Below, piece after piece: positions 49,571-57,197 of a DNA stretch of 64,000 nucleotides (positions are counted from its first letter, which is position 1; every line of letters begins with the position of its first letter). This DNA comes from Erwinia typographi. GTDB taxonomy: Bacteria; Pseudomonadota; Gammaproteobacteria; Enterobacterales; Enterobacteriaceae. The position numbers and the translations under genes were made by a program. The notes under the pieces are model-generated. The model was not told the origin of the DNA. It ran no database searches and saw only the letters and a program-made list of their open reading frames with translations. The stretch is from NCBI RefSeq assembly GCF_000773975.1, contig NZ_JRUQ01000097.1, forward strand, positions 1 through 64,000. Direction: 5' to 3'.

Positions 49571-50698
49571 CTACTGCGCTGAAGGATCGGTGGTGGTCAG
49601 ATTGGCCTGCGGCGCCGACTTTTCCTGACTTTCGCTCGCCGTCACCTTCGCACCGGCACGGATGCTCTGTAGGCCATCGACGACCACCCGCTCCCCGGAC
49701 TTCAGTCCTGAAGTGACCAGCCATTTAGCGCCGATCGTTTCGCCAGTGGTAATGCTCCTCTGGGCCACGGTGCTATCCGCGTTAACAACGAAGACGTAAG
49801 GATTGCCTTTGCTGTCGTGCATGATGGCTTCCTGCGGCGCAAGAATGCCCTGCTCAGCAATGCCCTGTGGGAAACTGGCGTGAACGAACATGCCGGGAAG
49901 CAGTACCCGGTTTGGGTTAGGGAATGACGCGCGCATCGTTACGCTGCCGGTGCCTTCATCAACCGTCACTTCCGAGAATTCCAGCTTGCCTTCCTGCGCA
50001 TAGCCGCTGCCGTCTTCCAGCGTCAGCTTCACCGCCGCCGCGTTGTCCCCTACCGCCTTTAGCCTGCCGTCTGCCAGCGCCGCGCGCTGGCGCAGCAGGT
50101 CCTGCGAAGACTCGCTGACGTCGACATAAATAGGATCAAGCTGCTGAATGGTGGTGAGATAGCTGGTCTGGCCGTTGGTCACCAGCGCGCCTTCCGTGGA
50201 AAGGGAGCGGCCGATATGACCGCTAATAGGCGCGCGCACTTTGGTGTAGTTCAGGTTGACGCGTGCGGTTTCCAGATCGGCCTGCGCTTCGCGGGCGGCC
50301 GCGACGGCATCGTCATAAGTCTGCCCGCTGATGGCATGCGCCGCCGCCAGCGGTTTGTAGCGCTGGGCCAGCCTGTTGGCGTTAGTCAGCGTGGCTTCAG
50401 CCTTGTCGTACGTCGCCTGATAGCTGGCCGGATCGATTTCATACAGCGACTCGCCCGCCTTCACCTCGCTCCCTTCCTTGTACAGGCGTTTAAGAATGAT
50501 ACCGCTGACCTGCGGACGAACTTCGGCCGTCCGCACGGCAGTCGTCCGTCCGGGCAGTTGGGTAAAAAGCGTAACGGGCTCGCTACGCAGCGTCATTACC
50601 CCTACCGGGGTTGGCTGGCTACTGGCTGCTGGTGTGACATGCTGGTCACAGGCAGCCAGCAAAAATATCAGGCTCGCTGAGAGGGTTTTTAAGCGCAT
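49571..50698 (-). CDS. AcrA-like periplasmic adaptor lipoprotein
   Basis: A 375-residue RND membrane-fusion protein. The lipoprotein signal ends LLAAC with Cys at 17, followed by a linker and the classic motif [18 protein letters not shown] (about 49-66). The lipoyl, alpha-hairpin, beta-barrel ([14 protein letters not shown]) and membrane-proximal domains appear in order. It is the first gene of the adaptor-RND-OMF operon. Upstream is a TATAAT promoter element with an inverted repeat over the probable start site, and no linked regulator gene. Confidence 0.93.
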   Translation of the reverse strand: MRLKTLSASLIFLLAACDQHVTPAASSQPTPVGVMTLRSEPVTLFTQLPGRTTAVRTAEVRPQVSGIILKRLYKEGSEVKAGESLYEIDPASYQATYDKAEATLTNANRLAQRYKPLAAAHAISGQTYDDAVAAAREAQADLETARVNLNYTKVRAPISGHIGRSLSTEGALVTNGQTSYLTTIQQLDPIYVDVSESSQDLLRQRAALADGRLKAVGDNAAAVKLTLEDGSGYAQEGKLEFSEVTVDEGTGSVTMRASFPNPNRVLLPGMFVHASFPQGIAEQGILAPQEAIMHDSKGNPYVFVVNADSTVAQRSITTGETIGAKWLVTSGLKSGERVVVDGLQSIRAGAKVTASESQEKSAPQANLTTTDPSAQ

Positions 50699-50733
50699 GG
50701 TGAAGTCTCACTATGGAGGAAACAAAATAGTAA

Positions 50734-50769
50734 TGAGAGTGATTATTCTCAAAAAAGAAGTTAATTATA
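50734..50769 (-). promoter_or_regulatory. Promoter and putative operator of the AcrAB-like operon
   Basis: Reading the minus strand, a perfect -10 TATAAT lies at 50769-50764 with TTGCTG 15 bp upstream. An 18-bp inverted repeat (arms TGAGA/TCTCA, at 50734-50751) begins about 13 bp after the -10, so it covers the start of the transcript. This layout suits a repressor. The adaptor ATG follows 36 bp after the repeat. Confidence 0.5.
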
Positions 50770-50930
50770 GGAGGGCCTGAAAACCAGCAATGTTAAGTTT
50801 GCGCTAAATTGAGTGTCCAAACGCTACCGATAGGCTTTTCGTGCTGAATCGCGCCAGCCCTGCCAGGCAAACGATTCCTTTTGTGCTTTTTTGTTAGTTT
50901 CAGAGCGAAATCCCTCTTTTGACCTTCCAG

Positions 50931-50970
50931 GGAAAAAACGCCCCTTCAGCGCTACCAACACAAAAGGGGC
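50931..50970 (-). terminator. Intrinsic terminator of the FtsI-like gene
   Basis: Stem GCCCCTT (50940-50946) pairs with AAGGGGC (50964-50970), and on the minus strand a six-U tract follows. A second perfect hairpin precedes it in the transcript: 10-bp arms CGCGAGCTGA/TCAGCTCGCG at 50974-51005 with a 12-base loop. The rest of the 401-bp gap 50699-51099 holds the promoter described above and no gene. Confidence 0.75.
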
Positions 50971-51099
50971 TGACGCGAGCTGATGGAATACGGAGTCAGC
51001 TCGCGATGGCTTTACCCTACTCTACAGCCGCGATCGGGGCTGTTTCGAAAGTGCAAAAGATCGGTTAAGAGATGTGTGTAAGTCTGGCAGGCTCGCCCT

Positions 51100-52821
51100 T
51101 CAGCCGCTGTGGGTGGAGTAAAGCGCGTCCGGTGCCACATTCATATGCTTCAGCACCGGGCCAATAATATTACCGAACACCGGCGCGGCGACTGAACCAC
51201 CGAAGTGGTCGCCCGCCGTTGGGTGGTTGATCATAATCACCAGCGCGACCTGCGGATTGCTGGCTGGCGCGACGCCTGCGGTGTAGTTGATGTAGCCGCC
51301 GTCGTATTTCCCGCTGTCGCCCATTTTCTCCGCCGTACCGGTTTTGATCGCCAGACGATAGCCCGGCACCGCCGCTCGCACCCCGCTGCCGCCCGGTAGC
51401 GCATCGCTCTCCATCATATGCACAACGGAGCGCACGGTATCCTCATCGGCCACGCGCGTGCCGATAACCGGTGGCGTTACCTTGGTGATCGACAGCGGAC
51501 GGTAGACGCCAAACGAGCCGAGCGTGGCATATTCACGGGCAATTTGCAGCGGCGTCACGCGCAGGCCGTAACCAAACGAGAAGGTCGCGCGTTCGATATC
51601 CGCCCAGCGCTCACGGTGCAGCGGGAAGTAGCCCACGCTCTCACCGGTCAGCCCCAGTCCGGTCGGCTTGCCCAGCCCGAATGAGCTGAAGGTATTCACC
51701 AGCACCTCGGCAGGCATCGCCAGCGCGATATGCGAAACGCCGATATCGCTCGATTTCTGCAAAATACCGGTCATGGTCAGGCGCGGCCAGTGCCCCACGT
51801 CGCGGATCAGGTGACCATTAACGCGGTACGGCGTGGTATCCAGCACCGAATCCGGCCTGACCAGCTTGCGGATCAGCCCTTCCATCACCACCAGCGGCTT
51901 CACGGTTGAACCCGGTTCGTAGCTGTCGTTGATCGCCGTATTGCGCATCTGGTTGGCCGAGACGTTTACAAAATTGTTCGGGTTAAATGAGGGATATGAG
52001 GCCATCCCAAGGATTTCGCCGGTATCGATTTTAATCAGCACGGCCGCGCCGGAGTCCGCTTTGTTCAGCAGCACGCCGTCACGCAGTTTGCTGTACATGG
52101 TGTACTGATCGAATTTGTCGATGCTGAGCTGCACGGTAGGCGGCTGGTGCGGCGGCTCGTAGTTGAGCATCGCCACGATGTTACCGTTGGCGTCCTGGCG
52201 ATATTTCTCTTCGCCCGGCGTGCCCTGCAACACCTTATCGAACCCTTTTTCCAGTCCGGTCAGTCCGCTGTTATCGGCCCCGACAATGCCCAGCAGCGGA
52301 CCGGTGGCATCGCTCATAGGATAGAAGCGGCTGTCGTCATAAACGGTACTGATCCCCGCCAGGTGCAGTTTGGCAATATCCTTGGCGATACCCAGCTCAA
52401 TTTTACGCCCGAGGTAGAGAAAGCGACGTTTGGGGTTGGCATTGATCTGGCTGGCGATCTGCTCGGGACGCTGGTCGAGGGCGTTGGCCAGATATTCCCA
52501 TTTAGCGCTGGTGAAATCCGGGTGGGCTTCCAGCACGCGCTGCGGGTCGGCAATGATGTCCCTCGACGGGACGCTCAGCGCCAGCGCTTCGCCGTTACGG
52601 TCCAGCAGCGTGCCCCGGTTTGTCGGCAGCGCCACGGTACGCAGCGAGCGTTCGTCGGCCTGCTTCTCCAGCATCGGATGGTTAATGAGCTGTAAATCCC
52701 CTACGCGCGCCAGCAGCACGACCAGACAGGCAAAGACTCCGACGCAAATCAAACGGAAACGGAGCGGATGAAACGGCGATTTTGCCTGATCTTTTGCGAG
52801 TAATTTCTTTAAGCGCGACAT
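51100..52821 (-). CDS. FtsI-like class B penicillin-binding protein (second PBP3)
   Basis: A 573-residue septal peptidoglycan transpeptidase paralogue. One N-terminal membrane helix (about 22-40) precedes a dimerisation/pedestal domain starting near RGTLLDRNG (69-77). The transpeptidase domain has the nucleophile S305 in STVK (305-308), a second motif reading SSD (357-359) where FtsI has SSN, and KTGT near 490. It is not in a dcw cluster (no mra, mur or fts neighbours), so it is an extra copy. Salmonella carries a comparable stand-alone paralogue, PBP3SAL, active in division at acidic pH; orthology is likely but untested. Confidence 0.88.
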   Translation of the reverse strand: MSRLKKLLAKDQAKSPFHPLRFRLICVGVFACLVVLLARVGDLQLINHPMLEKQADERSLRTVALPTNRGTLLDRNGEALALSVPSRDIIADPQRVLEAHPDFTSAKWEYLANALDQRPEQIASQINANPKRRFLYLGRKIELGIAKDIAKLHLAGISTVYDDSRFYPMSDATGPLLGIVGADNSGLTGLEKGFDKVLQGTPGEEKYRQDANGNIVAMLNYEPPHQPPTVQLSIDKFDQYTMYSKLRDGVLLNKADSGAAVLIKIDTGEILGMASYPSFNPNNFVNVSANQMRNTAINDSYEPGSTVKPLVVMEGLIRKLVRPDSVLDTTPYRVNGHLIRDVGHWPRLTMTGILQKSSDIGVSHIALAMPAEVLVNTFSSFGLGKPTGLGLTGESVGYFPLHRERWADIERATFSFGYGLRVTPLQIAREYATLGSFGVYRPLSITKVTPPVIGTRVADEDTVRSVVHMMESDALPGGSGVRAAVPGYRLAIKTGTAEKMGDSGKYDGGYINYTAGVAPASNPQVALVIMINHPTAGDHFGGSVAAPVFGNIIGPVLKHMNVAPDALYSTHSG

Positions 52822-52995
52822 GGGTCTTCTGGTTATAGGTGCAGGATAACTGTCTGGGAGTTATACAAAAAATGCCGGGGAGATAACAGGGAAACTGTGT
52901 TTCAGATCGTGATTGTCGGCGCGCATACCGGGAGGGTAAATTCCTTTAAAGCTAACATATTCAATAAGTTAACAACATCCCGGCGACTTTCAGAC

Positions 52996-53075
52996 AAAAA
53001 AAACCTGCGCATCTGCGCAGGTCGGTGAAACAAAGCATGAAAACTTTTTGATGTTCACCCATCAATACCTCTGGG
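52996..53075 (-). ncRNA. omrA: OmrA/OmrB-type Hfq-dependent small RNA
   Basis: On the minus strand an 80-nt sequence starts at 53075 with CCCAGAGGTATTGAT, the conserved 5' seed of E. coli OmrA and OmrB, and ends with the same terminator (ACCTGCGC, loop ATCT-complement, GCGCAGGT, then eight U), nearly identical to the E. coli ones. A -10 TACAGT lies at 53087-53082, six bases before the start. A GTAAC motif at 53142-53146, near -70, could be part of an OmpR site, since EnvZ-OmpR activates omrA/B in E. coli. There these RNAs repress outer-membrane and curli genes (ompT, cirA, fecA, fepA, csgD). Only one copy is seen here, against two in E. coli. The remaining gap 52822-52995 holds the promoter of the FtsI-like gene and nothing else evident. 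Confidence 0.93.
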
Positions 53076-53160
53076 ACTTAAACTGTAGCAACCTGGCCAG
53101 TCGGGTCGCCAGCCAGGATTCGCAACAGTTCACCGCAAACTGTAACCAGCTATGTGATTC

Positions 53161-55440
53161 TTAGGCATTTTTGCAATCTTTCGCCTTTTTAATCTCTACC
53201 AGGCAGCTCATCGCGTTCGGGCCCTGAGTTAGCGAAGAAGTACCGATATCCAGCGTCAGGACGTTTGGGTTACCGGCGCGATCGTACGGCTGCCAGGCTT
53301 TGCCAAAGCCGGGATCGAACCAGGCGCCGGTCGAGATCAGCACCACGCCCGGACTGACGCCGTCGGTAAGCCTGACGCCAGCCAGCATCCTGCCCCGATC
53401 GTTACTGACGTCAATCACCTCGCCGCTGGCAATCCCACGCGCCGCCGCATCCTGAGGATGCATCCACAGCGTTTCATGTCCTGCCGTTTTGTTGGCCTGT
53501 ACCGAGGGAACGGCGTCCATCTGGCTGTGCAGCCTGTCGCTGGGCTGAATGGAGATCATATGCAGCGGGAAGCGTTGGCTGATCCCGGCCCCCAGCCACT
53601 CTTGCGGCGGCTGCCATTCCGGATGGGGTGCAAAATCCGGCAGCTGATAGCTGGCGATGGTTTCGCTGAACAGCTCGATTTTACCGCTGGCGGTTTTAAT
53701 CGGATTCGCCACGGGATCGGCGCGGAACGCTTCCATAAAGACGAAGGGCTTCTCTCCCTGCGGAATTTCAACGTAGCCTTCGTCCCAGAAAGTTTTGAAT
53801 TCCGGGAAGTGAATTCCCTTCTGGTGGTGCGCAACGGCGCACTGCTGATAAAGATGCTCGATCCACTGCGCTTCATTACGCTTTTCGGTAAAGGTGTCCC
53901 GGTAGCCCAGACGCTCGGCCAGATCGGCAAATATATCGAAATCGTTACGCGCCTGATGCTGCGGGTCGATTGCCTGATGCATCGCCAGCACAAAACGGTC
54001 GCGCGAGGAGCCGCCGATATCATTGCGCTCCAGCGTGGTGGTCACCGGCAGTACGATATCCGCCATCTGTGCCGCTGGCGTCCAGACAATGTCCTGCACA
54101 ATCACCGTATCGGGGCGCTGCCAGCCCTCAACCAGCCGGTTGAGCTGCTGATGGTGGTGGAACGGATTGCCGCCAGCCCAGTGGATCAGGTGAATATCCG
54201 GGTAGGTCAGCGTTTGCCCCTGGAACGTATACGGCTCGCCGGGATGGAGCAGCATGTCGCTGATGCGGGCCACCGGAATAGCCTGGTCAGCGATCGGATT
54301 CACGCCGGTGGACATCAACGGCGCAGGGCCTTCAACGCGTGGATTGCCTACGCTGTTCATCGAGCCGTGGCCGAAGGAGAAGCCCGCTCCCGGCAGGCCC
54401 GGCTGACCCAGCATCGACGAGAGCGCAATCATCATCCAGTAAGGCTGCTCGCCACGGTGAGCTCGCTGCACGGAATAAGAGCAGGTAATGAAGCTGCGCT
54501 TGCCAATCAGCTGCTTTGCCAACTGCTCAATACGCAGGGCGGGAATACCGGTAATATCGCTGGCCCAGCGAGGCGTTTTCGGCGTGCCGTCGCTCTCGCC
54601 CAGCAGATAGCTGCGCAGCTGCGGATAGCCGACGCAGTGAGAGTGTAAAAACGCCGTATCGACTGCGTTCAGACGTTCGATTTCAAAGCCAAGCGCCAGC
54701 ATTAGCGCCACATCAGTATTCGGGCGGATGGGGATCCACTCGGCGTTAACAAACTCAGGGCAATCGTCGCGCATCGGGCTGATATTCACCACTGGCGTGC
54801 CCTTTGCCGCCAGCTCAAGCAGGGCTGGCTTCAGGCTGTGCTGCCCGGCGCCGCCGGAGGCAACCTGACTATTTTTCAGCGCCAGCCCGCCAAAGGCGAT
54901 AAAGATGTCGCAGTGTTCCACCACGCCTGGCCAGTCTGTCACCCTGCCGGTCAGCGGCATATAGGTGCCGATAACGTAGGGCAGGAAGAACTGGGCGGCT
55001 CCCCAGCTGTAGTTACCCAATTGATCGATGCCGCCGCCGCCGGTGAAATAGAAGCGGCGAATCAGCGTACGTGCGTGGTTGACGCGACCGGCTGATGACC
55101 AGCCGTAGGAACCGTTAAAAATGGCCGACGGGCCGTAGCGATCGCGCACGCGGCGATTTTCTTCCGCCACCAGATCCAGCGCCGTTTCCCAGTCTACCGC
55201 CACAAAATCTTCGCGCCCGCGCAGCGTGCGATCGCTTTTCTCGCGCGACGCCAGCCACGAGCGGCGCACCATTGGCTGACGGATACGTCGGTCGGAGTAG
55301 ACCAGTTCAGGAATGCTGTTAAGCATCGGCGACGGGTCCCGATCGGCAAAAAAAGGCTCGCAGCGCAGCAGCTTCCCATCCTCAACAACAGCGGTGAACG
55401 CGCCCCAGTGGGCAAGATGCGGCACTTTTTTAATGGTCAT
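53161..55440 (-). CDS. BisC/TorZ-like molybdopterin oxidoreductase
   Basis: A 759-residue bis-MGD molybdoenzyme of the DMSO-reductase family, closest in type to cytoplasmic biotin sulfoxide reductase BisC. The start ATG at 55440 (MTIKKVPHLAHWGAF) lacks a Tat signal and lacks the N-terminal Cys cluster for an iron-sulfur centre, both BisC-like. The expected Mo ligand is S116 in YGWSSAGR (112-119). The C-terminal Molydop_binding domain begins around PLHMISIQPSDRLHSQ. The frame stays open upstream to 55647 but that part would cross the galR operator and has no homology. E. coli BisC reduces biotin and methionine sulfoxides. It runs divergently from galR. Confidence 0.87.
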   Translation of the reverse strand: MTIKKVPHLAHWGAFTAVVEDGKLLRCEPFFADRDPSPMLNSIPELVYSDRRIRQPMVRRSWLASREKSDRTLRGREDFVAVDWETALDLVAEENRRVRDRYGPSAIFNGSYGWSSAGRVNHARTLIRRFYFTGGGGIDQLGNYSWGAAQFFLPYVIGTYMPLTGRVTDWPGVVEHCDIFIAFGGLALKNSQVASGGAGQHSLKPALLELAAKGTPVVNISPMRDDCPEFVNAEWIPIRPNTDVALMLALGFEIERLNAVDTAFLHSHCVGYPQLRSYLLGESDGTPKTPRWASDITGIPALRIEQLAKQLIGKRSFITCSYSVQRAHRGEQPYWMMIALSSMLGQPGLPGAGFSFGHGSMNSVGNPRVEGPAPLMSTGVNPIADQAIPVARISDMLLHPGEPYTFQGQTLTYPDIHLIHWAGGNPFHHHQQLNRLVEGWQRPDTVIVQDIVWTPAAQMADIVLPVTTTLERNDIGGSSRDRFVLAMHQAIDPQHQARNDFDIFADLAERLGYRDTFTEKRNEAQWIEHLYQQCAVAHHQKGIHFPEFKTFWDEGYVEIPQGEKPFVFMEAFRADPVANPIKTASGKIELFSETIASYQLPDFAPHPEWQPPQEWLGAGISQRFPLHMISIQPSDRLHSQMDAVPSVQANKTAGHETLWMHPQDAAARGIASGEVIDVSNDRGRMLAGVRLTDGVSPGVVLISTGAWFDPGFGKAWQPYDRAGNPNVLTLDIGTSSLTQGPNAMSCLVEIKKAKDCKNA

Positions 55441-55614
55441 AGCAGGGTCCGGCAGGCGATAGATTTTTGGCAGGCCAGCATAGCGTTTTTTTACAAAGCT
55501 GAATATATGCGTGCCGCCGCCCACGGCAGAATGGGCTGATTTATCCAGCTTTGCGACGCCGCTGGCATTCTGTGTGCTTGAAGTAACAGGGATTTTCCGC
55601 AACACTGAACAGCT

Positions 55615-55630
55615 ATGTAAACGCTTACCC
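55615..55630. promoter_or_regulatory. GalR-type operator in the galR leader
   Basis: The 16-bp sequence ATGTAAACGCTTACCC matches the GalR/GalS consensus GTGTAAACGCTTACAC at 14 positions and contains the palindromic core GTAAACGCTTAC. It ends 16 bp before the galR ATG, next to the GGAAGG ribosome-binding site, so GalR could repress its own synthesis. Confidence 0.75.
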
Positions 55631-55646
55631 TGGAAGGCTCTTAACA

Positions 55647-56648
55647 ATGGCTACCATTAAGGATGTTGCCAGGCTCGCGGGCGTTTCCGTGGCAACGGTT
55701 TCCCGCGTAATTAACAATTCGCCAAAGGCGAGCGAAAGCTCACGCCTGGCCGTTACCAGTGCGATGGAGCAGCTGCAATATCACCCTAATGCTAACGCAC
55801 GCGCGCTGGCGCAGCAGTCGACGGAAACCATGGGGCTGTTAGTAGGTGATGTGTCCGACCCTTTCTTCGGCGCGATGGTGAAGGCCGTGGAGCAGGTTGC
55901 CTATGAAACTGGCAACTTTTTGCTGATTGGTAACGGTTACCACAACGAACAGAAAGAGCGTCAGGCGATCGAGCAGCTAATCCGCCATCGCTGCGGCGCG
56001 CTGGTGATCCATGCCAAAAAAATTCCCGATGCGGATTTGATCCCGCTGATGAAGCAGATCCCCGGCATGGTGCTGATTAACCGTGCGCTGCCAGGGTTTG
56101 AGGAACGCTGCATCGCGCTGGACGATCGCTACGGTTCCTGGCTGGCGACGCGCCATCTGATTCAGCAGGGGCACCAAAACATTGCCTATATCTGCTCGAC
56201 CCATCCTATTTCCGATACCGAAGATCGTTTGCAGGGCTACTACGATGCCCTGAAGGAGCATAACCTGCCCTGCAACGATCGGCTGGTGGCGCTGGGTGAG
56301 CCGGATGAAGTGGGCGGCGAGCAGGCCATGACCGAGCTGCTGGGGCGCGGCAGGCAGTTCACCGCCGTTGCCTGCTACAACGATTCGATGGCGGCCGGTG
56401 CGCTGGCGGTGCTGAGCGACAACGGCGTGCGGGTCCCGGAGGAGATGTCGCTGATTGGCTTTGATGACGTGCTGGTGTCGCGCTACGTTCGCCCTCGCCT
56501 GACCACGGTACGCTATCCGATTGTGACCATGGCCCAGCAGGCTGCCGCACTTGCGCTGGCGTTAGCTAACAATCAGCCGCTGCCAGAGGTGACCAATATG
56601 TTCAGCCCCACGCTGGTTCGCCGTCATTCGGTCGGATCGCCAGGCTGA
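55647..56648 (+). CDS. galR: Galactose operon repressor GalR
   Basis: LacI-family repressor of galactose transport and use genes; binds DNA as a dimer and is released by galactose. The 333-residue protein (E. coli 343) begins MATIKDVARLAGVSVATVSR, identical in pattern to E. coli GalR, with the helix-turn-helix at about 4-23, hinge near 50 and sugar-binding core (VGDVSDPFFGAMVKAVEQ, GFDDVLVSRYVRPRLTTV). The C-terminus is about 10 residues shorter than in E. coli. The next genes lysA and lysR follow the E. coli order, apart from an inserted acetyltransferase gene. Confidence 0.96.
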   Translation: MATIKDVARLAGVSVATVSRVINNSPKASESSRLAVTSAMEQLQYHPNANARALAQQSTETMGLLVGDVSDPFFGAMVKAVEQVAYETGNFLLIGNGYHNEQKERQAIEQLIRHRCGALVIHAKKIPDADLIPLMKQIPGMVLINRALPGFEERCIALDDRYGSWLATRHLIQQGHQNIAYICSTHPISDTEDRLQGYYDALKEHNLPCNDRLVALGEPDEVGGEQAMTELLGRGRQFTAVACYNDSMAAGALAVLSDNGVRVPEEMSLIGFDDVLVSRYVRPRLTTVRYPIVTMAQQAAALALALANNQPLPEVTNMFSPTLVRRHSVGSPG

Positions 56649-56664
56649 TCGACGGGCAAAAGAG

Positions 56665-56684
56665 AGGCGGAAGCCATTCCGCCT
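56665..56684. terminator. Hairpin terminator between galR and the acetyltransferase gene
   Basis: A perfect 8-bp stem AGGCGGAA/TTCCGCCT with a 4-base loop lies 17 bp after the galR stop, between convergent genes. T tracts are weak on both sides. Confidence 0.6.
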
Positions 56685-56705
56685 GTCCGCTCATTGCTAC
56701 CGTAA

Positions 56706-57176
56706 TTAGTTTTCTCTCAACGACTTATGGTAAAGCCGCACCGTTTTATCCGGGTAATCCAGCGCGTCGCCCAGATACCGCCAGCCAAACCGCTCGTAAT
56801 AGGCCGCGCAGGCTGAATAGAGATAAAGATCCCCGAAGCCACGCCGCAAGCTTTCTGCCATCACCGTTTGCTGGAGCTGCTCGCTCAGCCCGCGTCCCCG
56901 ATAGCTTTCATCGACGTACAGCGCCGCCAGCCACGGGTAAAGGTCCTGACGGCTGATTAAATCACAGCGCCACAGCCCTACCGTGCCGACGGCCCGCTCG
57001 CCGTCAACCGCAACCCAGGTGACGGGAAGATCGGCGCCGCTCAGGCTGCTGGTCAGAATGCTGGCGAAAAACGGTCGGCTGGTTGCGCTGCCAAACGCCT
57101 GCCAGAGCCAGTCGGTCACCGTTTCGATATGCGCCTGCGCTGCCGCCAGCGGAATGATGCGTAGCGTGGTCATCAC
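56706..57176 (-). CDS. GNAT-family N-acetyltransferase
   Basis: A 156-residue GCN5-related acetyltransferase. The acetyl-CoA motif is visible as LYVDESYRGRGLSEQL (about 91-106), after the central beta strands, and the C-terminal AAYYERFGWRYLGD (about 124-137) is the usual motif B end. The substrate cannot be read from sequence. It starts 21 bp after the lysA stop on the same strand and is probably cotranscribed with lysA. E. coli has no such gene between galR and lysA. ATG at 57173 is an alternative start. Confidence 0.85.
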   Translation of the reverse strand: MMTTLRIIPLAAAQAHIETVTDWLWQAFGSATSRPFFASILTSSLSGADLPVTWVAVDGERAVGTVGLWRCDLISRQDLYPWLAALYVDESYRGRGLSEQLQQTVMAESLRRGFGDLYLYSACAAYYERFGWRYLGDALDYPDKTVRLYHKSLREN

Positions 57177-57197
57177 ACTTTCTCCCCAGGCGCCCTG

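Noticed and set aside
50734..50751. Fur box in the AcrAB-like promoter
   Set aside because: Comparison with the 7-1-7 Fur consensus gives too many mismatches in the right half; called only as an unassigned inverted repeat.
55441..55647. 69-residue N-terminal extension of the BisC-like protein
   Set aside because: It would start at the galR ATG on the other strand, cross the GalR operator and has no homology; family members start near 55440.
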